Shown piece after piece: positions 10,008 to 20,100 of a stretch of DNA of 64,000 bases. This stretch comes from CAWGHZ01 sp963822575 (lineage in GTDB: Bacteria; Pseudomonadota; Alphaproteobacteria; MPNO01; DASWLB01). Made by a program: the position numbers and the translations under genes. The notes under the pieces were generated by a model. The model ran no database searches. It was not told where the DNA came from and saw nothing but the letters and a program-made list of their open reading frames with translations. The stretch covers positions 124,001 through 188,000 of the forward strand of contig CAWGHZ010000005.1 of NCBI GenBank assembly GCA_963822575.1, in the 5' to 3' direction. Position 1 is the first letter of the stretch; every line of letters begins with the position of its first letter.

Positions 10008-10430
10008 CTACCGCCGGTAGGGGAAGCAGCGGTCGCGGTCGAGCGTGAGGCGGAAATGCGCGCCGAGCGCCTCGATCTTCGCCTGGTGCTCGGGATAGGG
10101 GTCGATGTTGGAGGCGCCGACGACGATGATGCGGAAACCCGGATCGTCGCGCCCGCCGGGCGGCAGCATGGCGGTCGCCAGCGCCTGGCCGTCCTGGTCG
10201 CGCAGCGTGAGGAACAGCGGCATCGCCTTCTGCACGTGGCGCTCGAGCCCGATGTTCTGCTCGATGAAGACCGACGAGGCCGGCCGGTAGCTCGCCTCCG
10301 CCGCCTGGTGCTCGCGGCGGAAATGCTTGGCGACCGCATGGTTCATCAGGGCCGATTCCTGCTCGGCCTCGCCGACTGTCTCGAGGCGGAACCAGGCGGT
10401 CTTGTCCGGTGCGTCGCAGACGTACTTCAT
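10008..10430 (-). CDS. hypothetical protein, conserved-looking, 140 residues
   Basis: I do not recognise this protein. It has no signal peptide or membrane segment, is moderately charged, contains one N-terminal cysteine (C5 in MKYVCDAP) and another near the end (C135), and ends in a basic tail. Base composition by codon position matches the neighbours and the frame has a plausible ATG at 10430, so it is probably expressed. It is convergent with the broken multicopper oxidase, seven bases apart, and divergent from the export lipoprotein gene. Confidence 0.6.
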   Translation of the reverse strand: MKYVCDAPDKTAWFRLETVGEAEQESALMNHAVAKHFRREHQAAEASYRPASSVFIEQNIGLERHVQKAMPLFLTLRDQDGQALATAMLPPGGRDDPGFRIIVVGASNIDPYPEHQAKIEALGAHFRLTLDRDRCFPYRR

Positions 10431-10552
10431 GGGTGCCCCCGCTCGTCCCCGCGCCCGCTCATCCTACACAAGGCGCCGAGTCGTTTGAACCGTCGCCCCC
10501 CGGATAGCGGCCCTTTATGGCATTCGTAAGGAGGCGGGACGCACCGCGACTT

Positions 10553-10581
10553 TTGACATCCGGTCAACCGCGCCGTAAGAA
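10553..10581 (+). promoter_or_regulatory. sigma-70-type promoter of the exopolysaccharide export gene
   Basis: A perfect TTGACA -35 (10553-10558) is followed after 17 bases by TAAGAA (10576-10581), which matches the -10 consensus only weakly. The predicted transcript start is about 50 bases upstream of the GTG start at 10638. Confidence 0.5.
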
Positions 10582-10637
10582 TTGGGTGGCATCGTTCCGC
10601 CACGCGTCCTGCGTACAGCAGAAGGGGAGGGTCGACC

Positions 10638-11264
10638 GTGGTCCGCATCCGGAGCCTCAGTGCCGTTGCCATTGCCGTCATCGCCCTCGTGCTTGCGGGG
10701 TGCGCCGAGGAGCCGGAGCTCCCGACCGCCTCGATGCTGGCCCAGGCGAAGGCGACCAAGACCGAGTACCATGTCGGCCCGCTCGACTTCCTGCAGATCT
10801 TCGTCTGGCGCAACCCGGACCTGTCGACCAGCGTGCCGGTCAGGCCCGACGGGCGCATCTCGGTGCCGCTGATCGAGGACCTGCCGGCGGTCAACAAGAC
10901 GCCGACCCAGCTTGCCCGCGACATCGAAAAGAAGCTCTCGGTGTTCGTGCAGGACCCGATCGTCACGGTGATCGTCACCAACTTCGTCGGCCCGTACACC
11001 GACCAGGTGCGGGTGGTGGGCGAGGCCGCCCGGCCGCAGGCCCTGCCCTACCGCACGACGATGACGCTGCTCGACGTGATGATCGCGGTCGGCGGCATCA
11101 CCGACTTCGCGGCCGGCAACCGCGCCTCGATCACCCGGGTGGTGGACGGCAAGGAGAAGCAGTTCCGCGTGCGGCTCGACGATTTGCTGCGCGACGGCGA
11201 CCTCTCCGCCAACGTGCGCGTCCTGCCCGGCGACATCCTCACGATACCGGAGGCGTGGTTCTAG
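10638..11264 (+). CDS. outer-membrane polysaccharide export lipoprotein (Wza-like, XrtA/PEP-CTERM-associated type)
   Basis: A 208-residue export protein. A lipoprotein signal ends in LAGC with the lipidated cysteine at residue 22. The polysaccharide-export (PES) domain follows (EYHVGPLDFLQIFVW to about residue 120), then a SLBB-type beta-grasp domain containing the VGEA and ALPYRTTMTLLDVMIAVGG region. Such proteins form the outer-membrane exit for exopolysaccharide. The short form with a single SLBB domain is the one typical of exosortase-XrtA loci. Translation starts at GTG 10638 behind AGGGGAGGG. It complements the chain-length determinant at the left edge, although about 9.5 kb separates them here, whereas such genes are normally adjacent. 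Confidence 0.9.
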   Translation: MVRIRSLSAVAIAVIALVLAGCAEEPELPTASMLAQAKATKTEYHVGPLDFLQIFVWRNPDLSTSVPVRPDGRISVPLIEDLPAVNKTPTQLARDIEKKLSVFVQDPIVTVIVTNFVGPYTDQVRVVGEAARPQALPYRTTMTLLDVMIAVGGITDFAAGNRASITRVVDGKEKQFRVRLDDLLRDGDLSANVRVLPGDILTIPEAWF

Positions 11265-11395
11265 CAGCCGGGGGGCGGCGGCGCCCGTCGGTCTCCGGCT
11301 GGAATTTGATTCATCTCAAGACCGACCCGGGCGTTTCCGGGCATGGTTCGTGCGTCGCTCCGGTCGCGGGCGACGATGAACAAGCTCCAGGCGAC

Positions 11396-11635
11396 TACGC
11401 CTCGAACGGGGTGATCGTCTGGGCGGTGTTCGCACCGACGGCTGACGTGGCGCCGGGCGCGCTCGCCGGCAATGACGCGGGCGCGACGGCCGCGGTCGGT
11501 GTGGGCGTGGGCGCCAACGCGCTGTTCGGCGGCTCGTCCAAGCAGTTCGCGCTGCAGCCCGTGTCGATCCAGGGCATGACCGGCCTCAACGTCGCCGGCG
11601 GCATCGCCGCGCTGGAGCTCAAGTCCGAGGAGTAG
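11396..11635 (+). pseudogene. remnant of a DUF992-family gene (C-terminal half only)
   Basis: About 78 codons ending at TAG 11635 encode the conserved C-terminal half of DUF992 proteins: GVIVWAVFAPTADVAPGAL, then a glycine/valine-rich stretch with GVGVGAN, GGSSK and ALQPVS, ending in the TGLN...GIAALEL strand. The family is normally 150-170 residues with a signal peptide and an N-terminal half. Neither is found upstream in any frame before the export gene ends at 11264. There is no ribosome site at a sensible start. It is therefore read as a 5'-truncated remnant. Confidence 0.65.
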
Positions 11636-11689
11636 GCGTAACCGACCGTCGCGGGCACCCTTCCCCCCGGGCGCCCAGCGACCTGCGGC

Positions 11690-11717
11690 GCGCGCGCATC
11701 GGCACCGGTGCGCGCGC
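11690..11717. repeat. strong GC stem-loop between the DUF992 remnant and tRNA-Leu
   Basis: GCGCGCGCA (11690-11698) pairs with TGCGCGCGC (11709-11717) around a ten-base loop. It lies about 30 bases past the 3' end of the reverse-strand tRNA and may help end its transcript, but no T-run follows. Confidence 0.4.
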
Positions 11718-11746
11718 GTTGCGCTTGCGGGCCCGTGCACGACCGC

Positions 11747-11833
11747 TGGTGCCCCCGGGGAGACTCGAACTCCCACGCCCTTGCGGGCAACAGATTTTGA
11801 GTTTGCCGCGTCTGCCGATTCCGCCACAGGGGC
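11747..11833 (-). tRNA. tRNA-Leu, anticodon CAA
   Basis: The reverse strand folds as a class II tRNA of 87 bases including an encoded CCA. The acceptor GCCCCTG pairs with CGGGGGC, the D-stem is GCG/CGC, the anticodon loop CTCAAAA contains CAA, the long variable arm (TGCCC-GCAA-GGGCG) is typical of leucine tRNAs, and the T arm is GGGAG-TTCGAGT-CTCCC. One anticodon-stem pair (position 30:40) is an A-C mismatch (GCAAA against TCTGT), where a G-C pair would restore a perfect stem. It reads UUG leucine codons. Confidence 0.95.
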
Positions 11834-11989
11834 TCCTGGGCCGCGGCGGACAATAGCAGGCGGCGGGCCAAGGTCAACGCGGGCGCGCGCGGCTGGACGG
11901 CGGCTGCGGGCAAGGGCGGGGCCGATTGTGCACGGCCGGAGCCTCTGATACAGACGGGAGCATGGCCGCCGGGATTCGCGGAGGGACCG

Positions 11990-12307
11990 ATGAACCGTTA
12001 CCTCGCCGAGCTCTACCACGATCCGGGCATTTCGCCCGCCGCCAACGCCGCCTCGCGCAAGCGCGCGCGGGCGACGCACGAGGCGCTGCCGGGCCTGATG
12101 GCCGGGAAGGACGTCACCCTGGTGGCCGAATACCACCTCGACCCCGAGCACCGGGCGATCCTGATCTTCGATGCGCCCTCGGTCGAGGCGGTGCGCGACG
12201 TGCTGGTCCAGTCGGGCTTCATGCAGTATTGCGACGGGCGCATCTATCCGGTGAGCACGCTGAAGGAGGCGCTGGCCCGCACCAAGGACCTGCCGCCGAT
12301 CGTGTAG
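11990..12307 (+). CDS. small conserved protein, possibly a dimeric alpha/beta-barrel (DUF3303-like) protein
   Basis: A 105-residue soluble protein. The pattern of a central hydrophobic strand (HRAILIFDAPSVEAV), a helix and a closing strand containing DGRIYPVSTL resembles small ferredoxin-like dimeric barrels such as the DUF3303 and YciI types. The ATG at 11990 has GGAGGGACCG immediately upstream. No function can be assigned. It sits between tRNA-Leu and the YqaA-dsbB-coq7 run but is not coupled to either. Confidence 0.65.
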   Translation: MNRYLAELYHDPGISPAANAASRKRARATHEALPGLMAGKDVTLVAEYHLDPEHRAILIFDAPSVEAVRDVLVQSGFMQYCDGRIYPVSTLKEALARTKDLPPIV

Positions 12308-12430
12308 AGCGGTCGCGCCGCTCCCCGGCCCCTGCCCCCGCGACCTTGCGCCGATTGTGCGGGCGGGCGCGCTCTGGTACATCGGCCGCATCGCCGCCCG
12401 GTCCGGCGCGGCCGCGTTCGGGACGAAGGT

Positions 12431-13012
12431 TTGATCCGCGCCGCCTACGACAAGGTCCTCGCGCTTTCCGCGCACCCCCAGGCCGAGCCGATCCTGGCCG
12501 GCGTCGCCTTCGTCGAAAGCTCGTTCTTCCCCGTCCCGCCCGACGCCATGCTGATCCCCATGGTGCTGGCCCGGCCCGACCGCGCCTGGCACATCGCGGC
12601 GCTGTGCACGGTGGCCTCGGTGATCGGCGGCATGCTGGGCTACGCCATCGGGTTCTACGCGTTCGAATCGTTCGGCAAGGCGCTGATCGCGTTCTACGGG
12701 CTTTCGCACGACTTCCAGGCGTTCCGCAACGCGTACCAGCAATGGGGGCTCTGGATCATCCTGATCAAGGGCATGACGCCCATCCCCTACAAGATCGTGA
12801 CCATCGCGAGCGGGCTCGCCGGCTACGATTTCTGGACCTTCGTCGCCGCCTCGATCGTGACGCGCGGCGCGCGCTTCTTTTTGGTGGCGGCGCTGCTGCG
12901 CCTCTATGGCGAGCCGATCCGCCATTTCATCGAGAAGCATCTGACCTGGGTGACGACGGCGTTCCTCGCCGTGCTGGTCGGCGGGTTCGTCGCCGTGCGC
13001 TATATCGGATGA
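12431..13012 (+). CDS. YqaA/DedA-family (SNARE-associated) inner-membrane protein
   Basis: A 193-residue membrane protein with about four to five transmembrane segments. The FFPVPPDAMLIPM motif and the amphipathic glycine-rich helix of the VTT/DedA fold are present, along with WIILIKGMTPIPYKI, which is the conserved proline-containing re-entrant loop. Members act in lipid or undecaprenyl-phosphate scrambling and envelope homeostasis. The start used is TTG 12431, right after GACGAAGG; this is unusually close, so the real start is uncertain. The stop overlaps the ATG of dsbB (ATGA), which indicates translational coupling. Confidence 0.85.
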   Translation: MIRAAYDKVLALSAHPQAEPILAGVAFVESSFFPVPPDAMLIPMVLARPDRAWHIAALCTVASVIGGMLGYAIGFYAFESFGKALIAFYGLSHDFQAFRNAYQQWGLWIILIKGMTPIPYKIVTIASGLAGYDFWTFVAASIVTRGARFFLVAALLRLYGEPIRHFIEKHLTWVTTAFLAVLVGGFVAVRYIG

Positions 13013-13494
13013 GGCCGGCGGCGGCCCTTGTCGCCCGCGCGCCGGCGGCGATCATGGCCGTCTCGGTCGCGGTGATCGCCGGCGCCTATGCGTTCGAATA
13101 TATCGGCGGGCTCGCACCGTGCGAGCTCTGCCTGGCCGAGCGGGCGCCGTGGGGCGTGGCGATCATGCTGGCCGGCGTCGCCCATATCATGGACGGGCGC
13201 GCACGACGCTGGCTGGTGGGCGCGTGCGCCGTGGTGCTGCTGGCCGGCGCCGGGCTCGCCTTCTATCACGTCGGCGTGGAGCAGGGCTGGTTCGCCGGCC
13301 CGACCGCCTGCACCGGCGGGGCGGCGGGCGCGCAAACGCTCGAACAGTTGCGGCAGCAGCTGGCGCAGACCCAGCTCATCCGCTGCGACGAGGTGCAGTG
13401 GAGCCTGTTCGGCATCTCGCTGGCGGGCTACAACGTCATCCTCTCGGCCGCGCTGGCGCTGTTCGCCGCCGTCGCGGTGAAGGAGGCGCGATGA
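13009..13494 (+). CDS. dsbB: disulfide bond formation protein DsbB
   Basis: A 161-residue, four-span quinone reductase that reoxidises periplasmic DsbA. The first redox pair is the CELC motif, C38 and C41. The second periplasmic pair is C101 and C126, separated by a Gln-rich loop (LEQLRQQLAQTQ). Both are spaced as in functional DsbB. The start ATG overlaps the YqaA stop, and its own TGA overlaps the coq7 ATG. No dsbA is seen in the window. Confidence 0.93.
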   Translation: MRPAAALVARAPAAIMAVSVAVIAGAYAFEYIGGLAPCELCLAERAPWGVAIMLAGVAHIMDGRARRWLVGACAVVLLAGAGLAFYHVGVEQGWFAGPTACTGGAAGAQTLEQLRQQLAQTQLIRCDEVQWSLFGISLAGYNVILSAALALFAAVAVKEAR

Positions 13495-14051
13495 CGCAAA
13501 AGCGCGAGACCGCCGACGACCGCCTGCCGGGCGATCCGACGCGCGAAGAGCTGATCGAGCGCATCATCCGGGTCGACCACGCCGGCGAGTACGGCGCGGT
13601 GCGCATCTATGCCGGCCAGCTCGCCGTGCTCGGAAGATCGCGGGCGGCGCCGGCGATCCGCGAGATGGCGGCGAAGGAGGCCGAGCATCTGGCCGCATTC
13701 GACCGGCTGGTCGCCGACCGCGCGGTGCGCCCGACCGTGCTGGCGCCCTTGTGGCACGCGGCCGGGTTCGCGCTTGGCGCGGCGACCGCGCTGATGGGCG
13801 AGCGGGCGGCGATGGCCTGCACCGAGGCGGTGGAGGAGGTGATCGACGCCCACTATGCCCACCAGGCCGCCGCCCTGGGCGAGGACGAGGCGGAATTGCG
13901 CGCCGAGATCGAGCGCTTCCGCGCCGACGAGATCGAGCACCGCGACACCGCGCGCGCCCAGGGCGCGGCCGAGGCGCCGGGACACGAGGTCCTGACCGGG
14001 GCGATCAAGGCCGGCTCGCGCCTCGCCATCTGGCTGTCGACGCGGTTTTGA
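13491..14051 (+). CDS. coq7: 2-polyprenyl-3-methyl-6-methoxybenzoquinol monooxygenase (COQ7 type)
   Basis: A 186-residue diiron-carboxylate hydroxylase that catalyses the 5-demethoxyubiquinone hydroxylation step of ubiquinone synthesis. The two ExxH iron-binding repeats are E63-x2-H66 (KEAEHLAAF) and E147-x2-H150 (DEIEHRDTA). Additional carboxylates lie in DHAGEYGA at about residue 33 and TEAVEEVID at about 115. The start overlaps the dsbB stop. Ubiquinone is the electron acceptor of DsbB, so the coupling of these two genes makes functional sense. Confidence 0.95.
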   Translation: MTQKRETADDRLPGDPTREELIERIIRVDHAGEYGAVRIYAGQLAVLGRSRAAPAIREMAAKEAEHLAAFDRLVADRAVRPTVLAPLWHAAGFALGAATALMGERAAMACTEAVEEVIDAHYAHQAAALGEDEAELRAEIERFRADEIEHRDTARAQGAAEAPGHEVLTGAIKAGSRLAIWLSTRF

Positions 14052-14064
14052 CGCGGGCTAGCGC

Positions 14065-17002
14065 GTGAGCCGCCCGCCGAACGTCTTCACCGTGCGGCCC
14101 GGGCTCGCGTTCGCCGACGCGCTGGCGGCGGGGCTCAAGGCCGAGGCGGACGGCCCCCTGGCGCTCGCCGATGTGACCGTGCTCGTCCCGACGCGGCGGG
14201 CGGTGCGGGCGATGGCCGACGCGTTCCTGCGCGTGGCGGGCGCGGACGCGACGGTCCTGCCGCGCCTCACCCCCATCGGCGACATCGACGACGACGAGAT
14301 CGCGCCCGATTCGGGGCCGCTCGACCTGGCGCCCGCCATCGCGCCCTTGCGCCGCAACCTGCTGCTCGCCCGGCTGATCCGCGCGCAGGACCCGGCGCGG
14401 AGCCCGGCCCAGGCCGCGCGCCTCGCCGCCGCGCTCGCGCGCCTCCTCGACCAGGTCGAGACCGAGGGGCGCGACTTCGCCGCCCTCGCCGATCTGGTGC
14501 CCGCGCGCTACGCCGCGCACTGGCAGGTCACGCTCGACTTCCTGCGCATTCTCACCGCGCACTGGCCCGGCGTGCTGGCGGACGAGGGGTGCCTCGATCC
14601 GGCCGAAAGGCGCAACCGCGCGGCCGCTTCGCAGGTGGCGCGCTGGCGGGACGCGCCGCCGCGGGGCCGGGTAGTCGTCGCGGGCTCGACCGGCTCGATC
14701 CCGGCGACGGCCGAGCTGATCGCCGCTGTCGCCGCGCTGCCCAACGGCGCGGTCGTGCTGCCCGGCCTCGACCGCAAGATGGACGCGGAAACGCGCAAGG
14801 CGCTCACTGCCACCCATCCGCAGCACGCGATGATGCGGCTTCTCGACCGGCTGGGCGTCGCGGCCGAGGACGTCGCCGACTGGCCGGCGCCGGGCCTGGC
14901 CGAAGTGACGGCGGGCCGCGCCGCGATCGTCGCCGCCGCGATGCGCCCGGCCGCCCTCGCCCCGGCCGACCCGGCCGCGCTCGACATGACGGCGCTCGAC
15001 GGGGTGACGCGGCTCGACTGCGCCGGGCCGCAGGAGGAGGCGGCGACCGTGGCGCTGGTGCTGCGCTGGGCGCTGGACGTGCCGGGGCGCACCGCCGCGC
15101 TGGTCACGCCCGACCGGGCGCTGGCGCGGCGCGTGGCGGCCGAGCTCGGCCGCTGGCAGATCGCGGTCGACGATTCGGCGGGCACGGCCCTCGACGCGAC
15201 ACCGCCCGGCGTGTTCCTGCGCCTCACCGCCGAGATGGCGGCGGCGCGGTTGGCGCCGGTCGCGCTGCTCGCCGCGCTCAAGCATCCGCTGGCGGCGGGG
15301 GGCATGGTGCCCGGCGCCTTCCGCGCGCGGGTGCGCCAGCTCGAGCGGCTGGTGCTGCGCGGCCCGCGCCCGGCGCCGGGGTTCGCGGGTCTCGACGCGG
15401 CGCTCGAAGCCTCGGACCGGGACGAGGCGCCTTCCGTGCGGCGCTGGCTCGCCGGCATCGCGGCGGCTTCCGAGGAGTTCCTGGCACTGGTCGCCGCGCC
15501 GCGCGCCGAGGTGGGCGCGCTGCTCGCCGCACACGCCGCCTTCGCCCAGCGCCTGGCCGCGACCGACGACGACCCGGAAGGCCGGAACCTCTGGGCGGGC
15601 GAGGCGGGCGAGGCGCTGGCCGGGTTCGTTGCCGAGCTTTCCGACGCCGCGCGCGCCTTCGGCCCGGTCGCGGGCGCGGAGTGGCCTTCACTCCTCGCCG
15701 CGCTGATCGAGGGGCAGGTGGTCAGGCCGCGCTGGGGGCGCCATCCGCGCCTCGCCATCTGGGGGCCCTTGGAGGCGCGGCTGCAGCGCGCCGACGTGCT
15801 GGTGCTGGGCGGGCTCAACGAGGGGACGTGGCCGCCCGATCCCGGCGCCGACCCGTGGCTCAGCCGGCCGATGCGCGCCGACTTCGGCCTGCCGCCGCCG
15901 GAATGGCGCATCGGGCTTTCGGCGCACGATTTCGCCCAGGCCTTCTCCGCGCCAACCGTGGTGCTGACCCGCGCGACGCGCGTCGCCGGCGCGCCGACCG
16001 TACCCTCGCGCTGGCTGCTGCGTCTCGAGGCTATCGCGCCGCGCCTCAAGGCGGAGGACGAGCGGAACCGGCGGCTCGGCCCCGATCCCGTCGACCTCGC
16101 CGCGCTGCAGGCGGGGCTCGACGATCCCGCGGGCGAGCCGAAGCCGGTATCGCGCCCGGCGCCCTGCCCGCCCGTCGCGGCGCGGCCGCGCAAGCTATCG
16201 GTCACGCGGATCGAGGCGTGGATGCGCGACCCCTACGCGATCTATGCCGAGTATGTGCTCGGGCTGCGCGCGCTCGACCCGATCGACGCCGACCCCGGCG
16301 CGGCGGAGCGCGGCATGTTCGTTCACGCCGCGCTCAACCGCTTCGTGCGCGAGTTCCCCGACCGCCTGCCGGCGGCGGCGCGCGAGCGGCTGCTGGAGCT
16401 CGGGCGCGCGGCGTTCGGCGCGGCGCTGGAGCGGCCGGGCGTCTGGGCCTTCTGGTGGCCGCGCTTCGCGCGCATCGCCGACTGGGTGATCGAGACCGAG
16501 CGTGCCCGCCGCCCCGCCTGGCGCACGATCGCCTCCGAAGCGTCGGGCGAGACCGCCATCGCCGGCGCACGGCCCTTCGTGCTGAACGCGCGCGCCGACC
16601 GGCTGGACGCGGGGCCGGCCGGCCTCGCCATCATCGACTACAAGACCGGCGGCGTGCCCGCCAAGAAGGACATCGCGCTCGGGCTGTCGCCGCAGCTCGC
16701 CCTCGAGGCGGTGATCGCCGAGCGCGGCGGGTTCGCCGGCGTGCCCGCGGGCGCGGTGGCGGCGCTCGCCTTCTGGCAGCTCTCGGGCGCCGACCCGGCG
16801 GGCAAGGACGTCGCGGCCGGCGACGACATCCGCGCGCTGATCGACCAGGCGGCTTCGGGGATCGAGCGGCTGGTGCGCGCCGTTCGACGATCCGGCGACG
16901 CCCTACCTCTCGCAGCCCTGGCCCGCCAAGGCGCCGCGCTATTCCGACTACGCGCGCCTCGCCCGCGTCAAGGAATGGTCCGCCGGCGGGGGCGAGGAAT
17001 GA
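14065..17002 (+). CDS. addB: double-strand break repair protein AddB (alphaproteobacterial type), frameshifted near the C-terminus
   Basis: About 979 residues. It is the partner of AddA in the helicase-nuclease that resects double-strand breaks and loads RecA. GTG 14065 is the start, 13 bases after coq7. The N-terminal inactivated helicase fold and the C-terminal PD-(D/E)XK nuclease are recognisable: GMFVHAALNRF at about residue 753, then DRLDAGPAGLAIIDYKTGG with the catalytic D and K. Near 16880 the reading frame shifts by one base. After LVRA the conserved tail F-DDPATPYLSQPWPAKAP...RVKEW is read only in the next frame, which stops at 17002. Without correction, translation would run through the REP-like element to 17106. 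The nuclease core lies before the shift. Confidence 0.9.
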
Positions 17003-17024
17003 TGGCAAGATTTACCGCCAATTA

Positions 17025-17073
17025 CCCCTCTCCCTGTCCCTCCCCCTCACGGGGGGAGGGTTGGGGAGGGGGG
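17025..17073. repeat. REP-like palindromic element between addB and addA
   Basis: A C-rich arm (ending CCCTCCCCCTC) and G-rich arm (GGGGGGAGGG) around ACG form a strong imperfect hairpin. Similar C-rich/G-rich elements are common between genes in high-GC alphaproteobacteria. It occupies most of the 100 bases between the corrected addB stop and the addA start. Confidence 0.6.
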
Positions 17074-17102
17074 TCCACTTTCCGGCATGGCGGCGCCTTG
17101 CC

Positions 17103-20100
17103 ATGACCGCACCGTCCGCCATTCTCGCCGATGCGACGCGGCGGCAGCGCCAGGCGGCGGCGCCCGGCGCGTCGGTGTGGGTGGACGCCTCGGCCGGCAC
17201 CGGCAAGACCAAGGTGCTGGTCGACCGCGTGCTCGCCCTGCTGCTCGACGGCGCGGCGCCGGAGAAGCTGCTCTGCCTCACCTACACCCGCGCGGCGGCT
17301 GCGGAGATGGCGAACCGGATCAACGACCGGCTGGCGAAATGGGCGACAGCGCCCGAGCCGGAGCTGCGCGAGGCGCTGGCCGAGCTTTCCGGCGCGGAGC
17401 CCGCCCGCGAGCGCATCGGCCTCGCGCGCCGCCTGTTCGCCCGCGCGCTCGACGCGCCGGGCGGGCTCAAGATCATGACCATCCACGCCTTCTGCCAGTC
17501 GCTGATCGCGCGCTTCCCGCTCGAGGCCGGGATCGCGCCGCATTTCGAGCTGATGGACGAGCGCTCGGCGTCGGAGGCGCTGGCGTCGGCGCGCGAGGCG
17601 GTGCTGGCGCGCGCCCGCGCCGAACCGGACGGCACGCTCGCCAAGGCGGTCGGCATCGTCGCCGGCTGGGCGCACGAGGACCGCGCGCAGGACGTGCTGG
17701 CCCAGCTTGCGCGCGAGCGCGGGCGGCTGAAGCGCCTGTTCGACACGCTGGGCCTCGACGGGCTGGTGGCGCGCCAGCGCGAACGGCTCGGGCTCGACGC
17801 CGACGAGACGGCGGCGTCGGTGATCGACGCGGCGTGCGCCGACGGGGCGTTCGACCACGTCGGATTGAAGCGCTGCATCGCGGCGCTGCTCGACGGCCAG
17901 AAGACCGACGTCGCACGCGGCAACATCATCGCCGCCTGGTTCGCCGATCCCGCGGCACGCGCCGACGGGTTCGCCGAGTACGCGAAGGCGTACCTCACCA
18001 AGGAGGATACGATCCGCGCGCGGCTTGCGACGAAGGGAATTGACGCCACGTTCGGCGACATTCTGCGCATCGAGGCGGAGCGCGTGCTGGCCGCCATCGA
18101 GCGCTGCAAGAAGATCGCCGTCGCCGAGGCGAGCGCCGCGCTGGTCACCTTCGCCGCCGCGCTGATCGACGCCTACGAGCGCAACAAGGCGGACGACGCC
18201 GCGCTCGACTACGACGATTTGGTGCTGGCGGCACGCGCGCTGCTGGCGCGGGACGGCGGCGCGTCCTGGGTGCTCTACAAGCTCGACGGCGGCGTCGACC
18301 ACATACTGATCGACGAGGCGCAGGACACCTCGCCCGCGCAATGGGCGGTGGTCGCCGCGCTGGCCGAGGAGTTCTTCGCCGGCGAAGGCGCCAGCGAGGC
18401 CGTGCGCACCGTGTTCGCCGTGGGCGACGCCAAGCAGTCGATCTTCAGCTTCCAGGGCGCCGACGTGGCGGCGTTCGCGGCGATGCGCGCCCATTTCCGC
18501 GAGCGCGTCGAGGCGGCCGAGCGCCACTTCCTGCCCATCCCGCTCGACATCTCGTTCCGCTCGACCGATGCGGTGCTCGCCGCCGTCGACGCCGTGTTCG
18601 CGCGCGCAGACGCGCGCGACGGTCTGGGCGACCTCGACGTGCGCCATCGCGCCGCGCGCGAGGGCCAGGCGGGACTGGTGGAGCTGTGGCCCGCCATCGC
18701 GCGCGAGAAGGAGGACGAGCCCGCGCCGTGGACGCTGCCGCTCGAGGTGCGCGGCGAGGACGCGCCCGATCTGCGCCTCGCCCGGGCGATCGCCGCACGG
18801 ATCGCGCGCTGGATCGCCGACGGCGAAATCCTGGAAAGCCAGGCGCGGCCGATCCGCGCCGGCGACGTGATGGTGCTGGTCGGCCGCCGCACCGGCTTCG
18901 TCGACGCGCTGGTGCGCGAGCTGAAGCGGCTGTCCGTGCCGGTCGCCGGCATCGACCGGATGGTGCTGACCGACCAGGCGGCCGTCGAGGATCTGATCGC
19001 GCTCGGCCACTTCCTGCTGCTGCCCGAGGACGATTTGACCTTGGCCGAGGTGCTGAAAGGACCGCTCTACGGCATCGACGACGAACGGCTTTTCCGCCTG
19101 GCCCACGGCCGGCCCGGCACGCTCTGGGCGGAGTTGCAGCGCCGGGCCGGGGACGATCCCGCCCTCGCGCGGGCGCACGAGGAGCTTTCGGCGCTGCTTG
19201 CCCGCGCCGACTTCGTGGCCCCGTTCGAGCTTTACGCCGAGCTGCTTGGCCCGCGCGGCGGGCGCGCGCGGATTCTCGCCCGGCTCGGACGCGACGCGCG
19301 CGATCCGCTCGACGAGTTCCTGTCGCTCGCCCTCGCCTACGAGGCGGCGCACCCGCCGGCGCTGCAGGGGTTCCTGCACTGGCTCGCGGCCGGCGAGGCC
19401 GAGATCAAGCGCGACCTCGAGCACGGGCTGCGCGACGAGGTGCGCATCCTCACCGTGCACGGCGCCAAGGGGCTGCAGGCGCCCATCGTGTTTTTGCCCG
19501 ACACGATGGCGGGGCCGCGCCCGGGCAACGCGGTGCTCTGGCTGGGAGACGAGGGCGGGCCGGACGACGTGCCGTTGTGGGCGCCGCGGAGCGAGGTGGA
19601 GGATCCGGTGTGCCGGCGGGCGCGCGACGCGGCGGCCGAGGCGGCGGCGCGCGAGCGCCATCGCCTGCTCTACGTCGCCATGACGCGGGCGGAGGACCGG
19701 CTTTACGTCTGCGGCCATCGCGGCGTGAATAAGCCCCCGGCCGGCTGCTGGTACGAGCTGGTCGAAGCGGCGCTGCCGGGCATCGCCCAGCCGGTCGAGA
19801 TCGACCTGACCGAACTCTCGCCGGCCGGCTGGCGCGGGCCGGGCTTCCGCCTCGCCACCGCCCAGCGCGCCAAGCCCGAGCGGCTGGGGGCGGAGCGCGC
19901 CGCCCAGCCGGCGCCCCAGCGCACGCGGCCCGACTGGGCGCGGGGCGCACCGCCCGCCGAGCCCGCACCCCGCCCGCTCTCCCCGTCGCGGCCGGAGGGC
20001 GACGAGCCGCCGGTCGCCCCGCCGCTCGCCGCCGGCTCGGACGCGGGGTTCCGCCGCGGCATCCTGATCCACCGGCTGCTGGAGGCCCTGCCCGACATTG

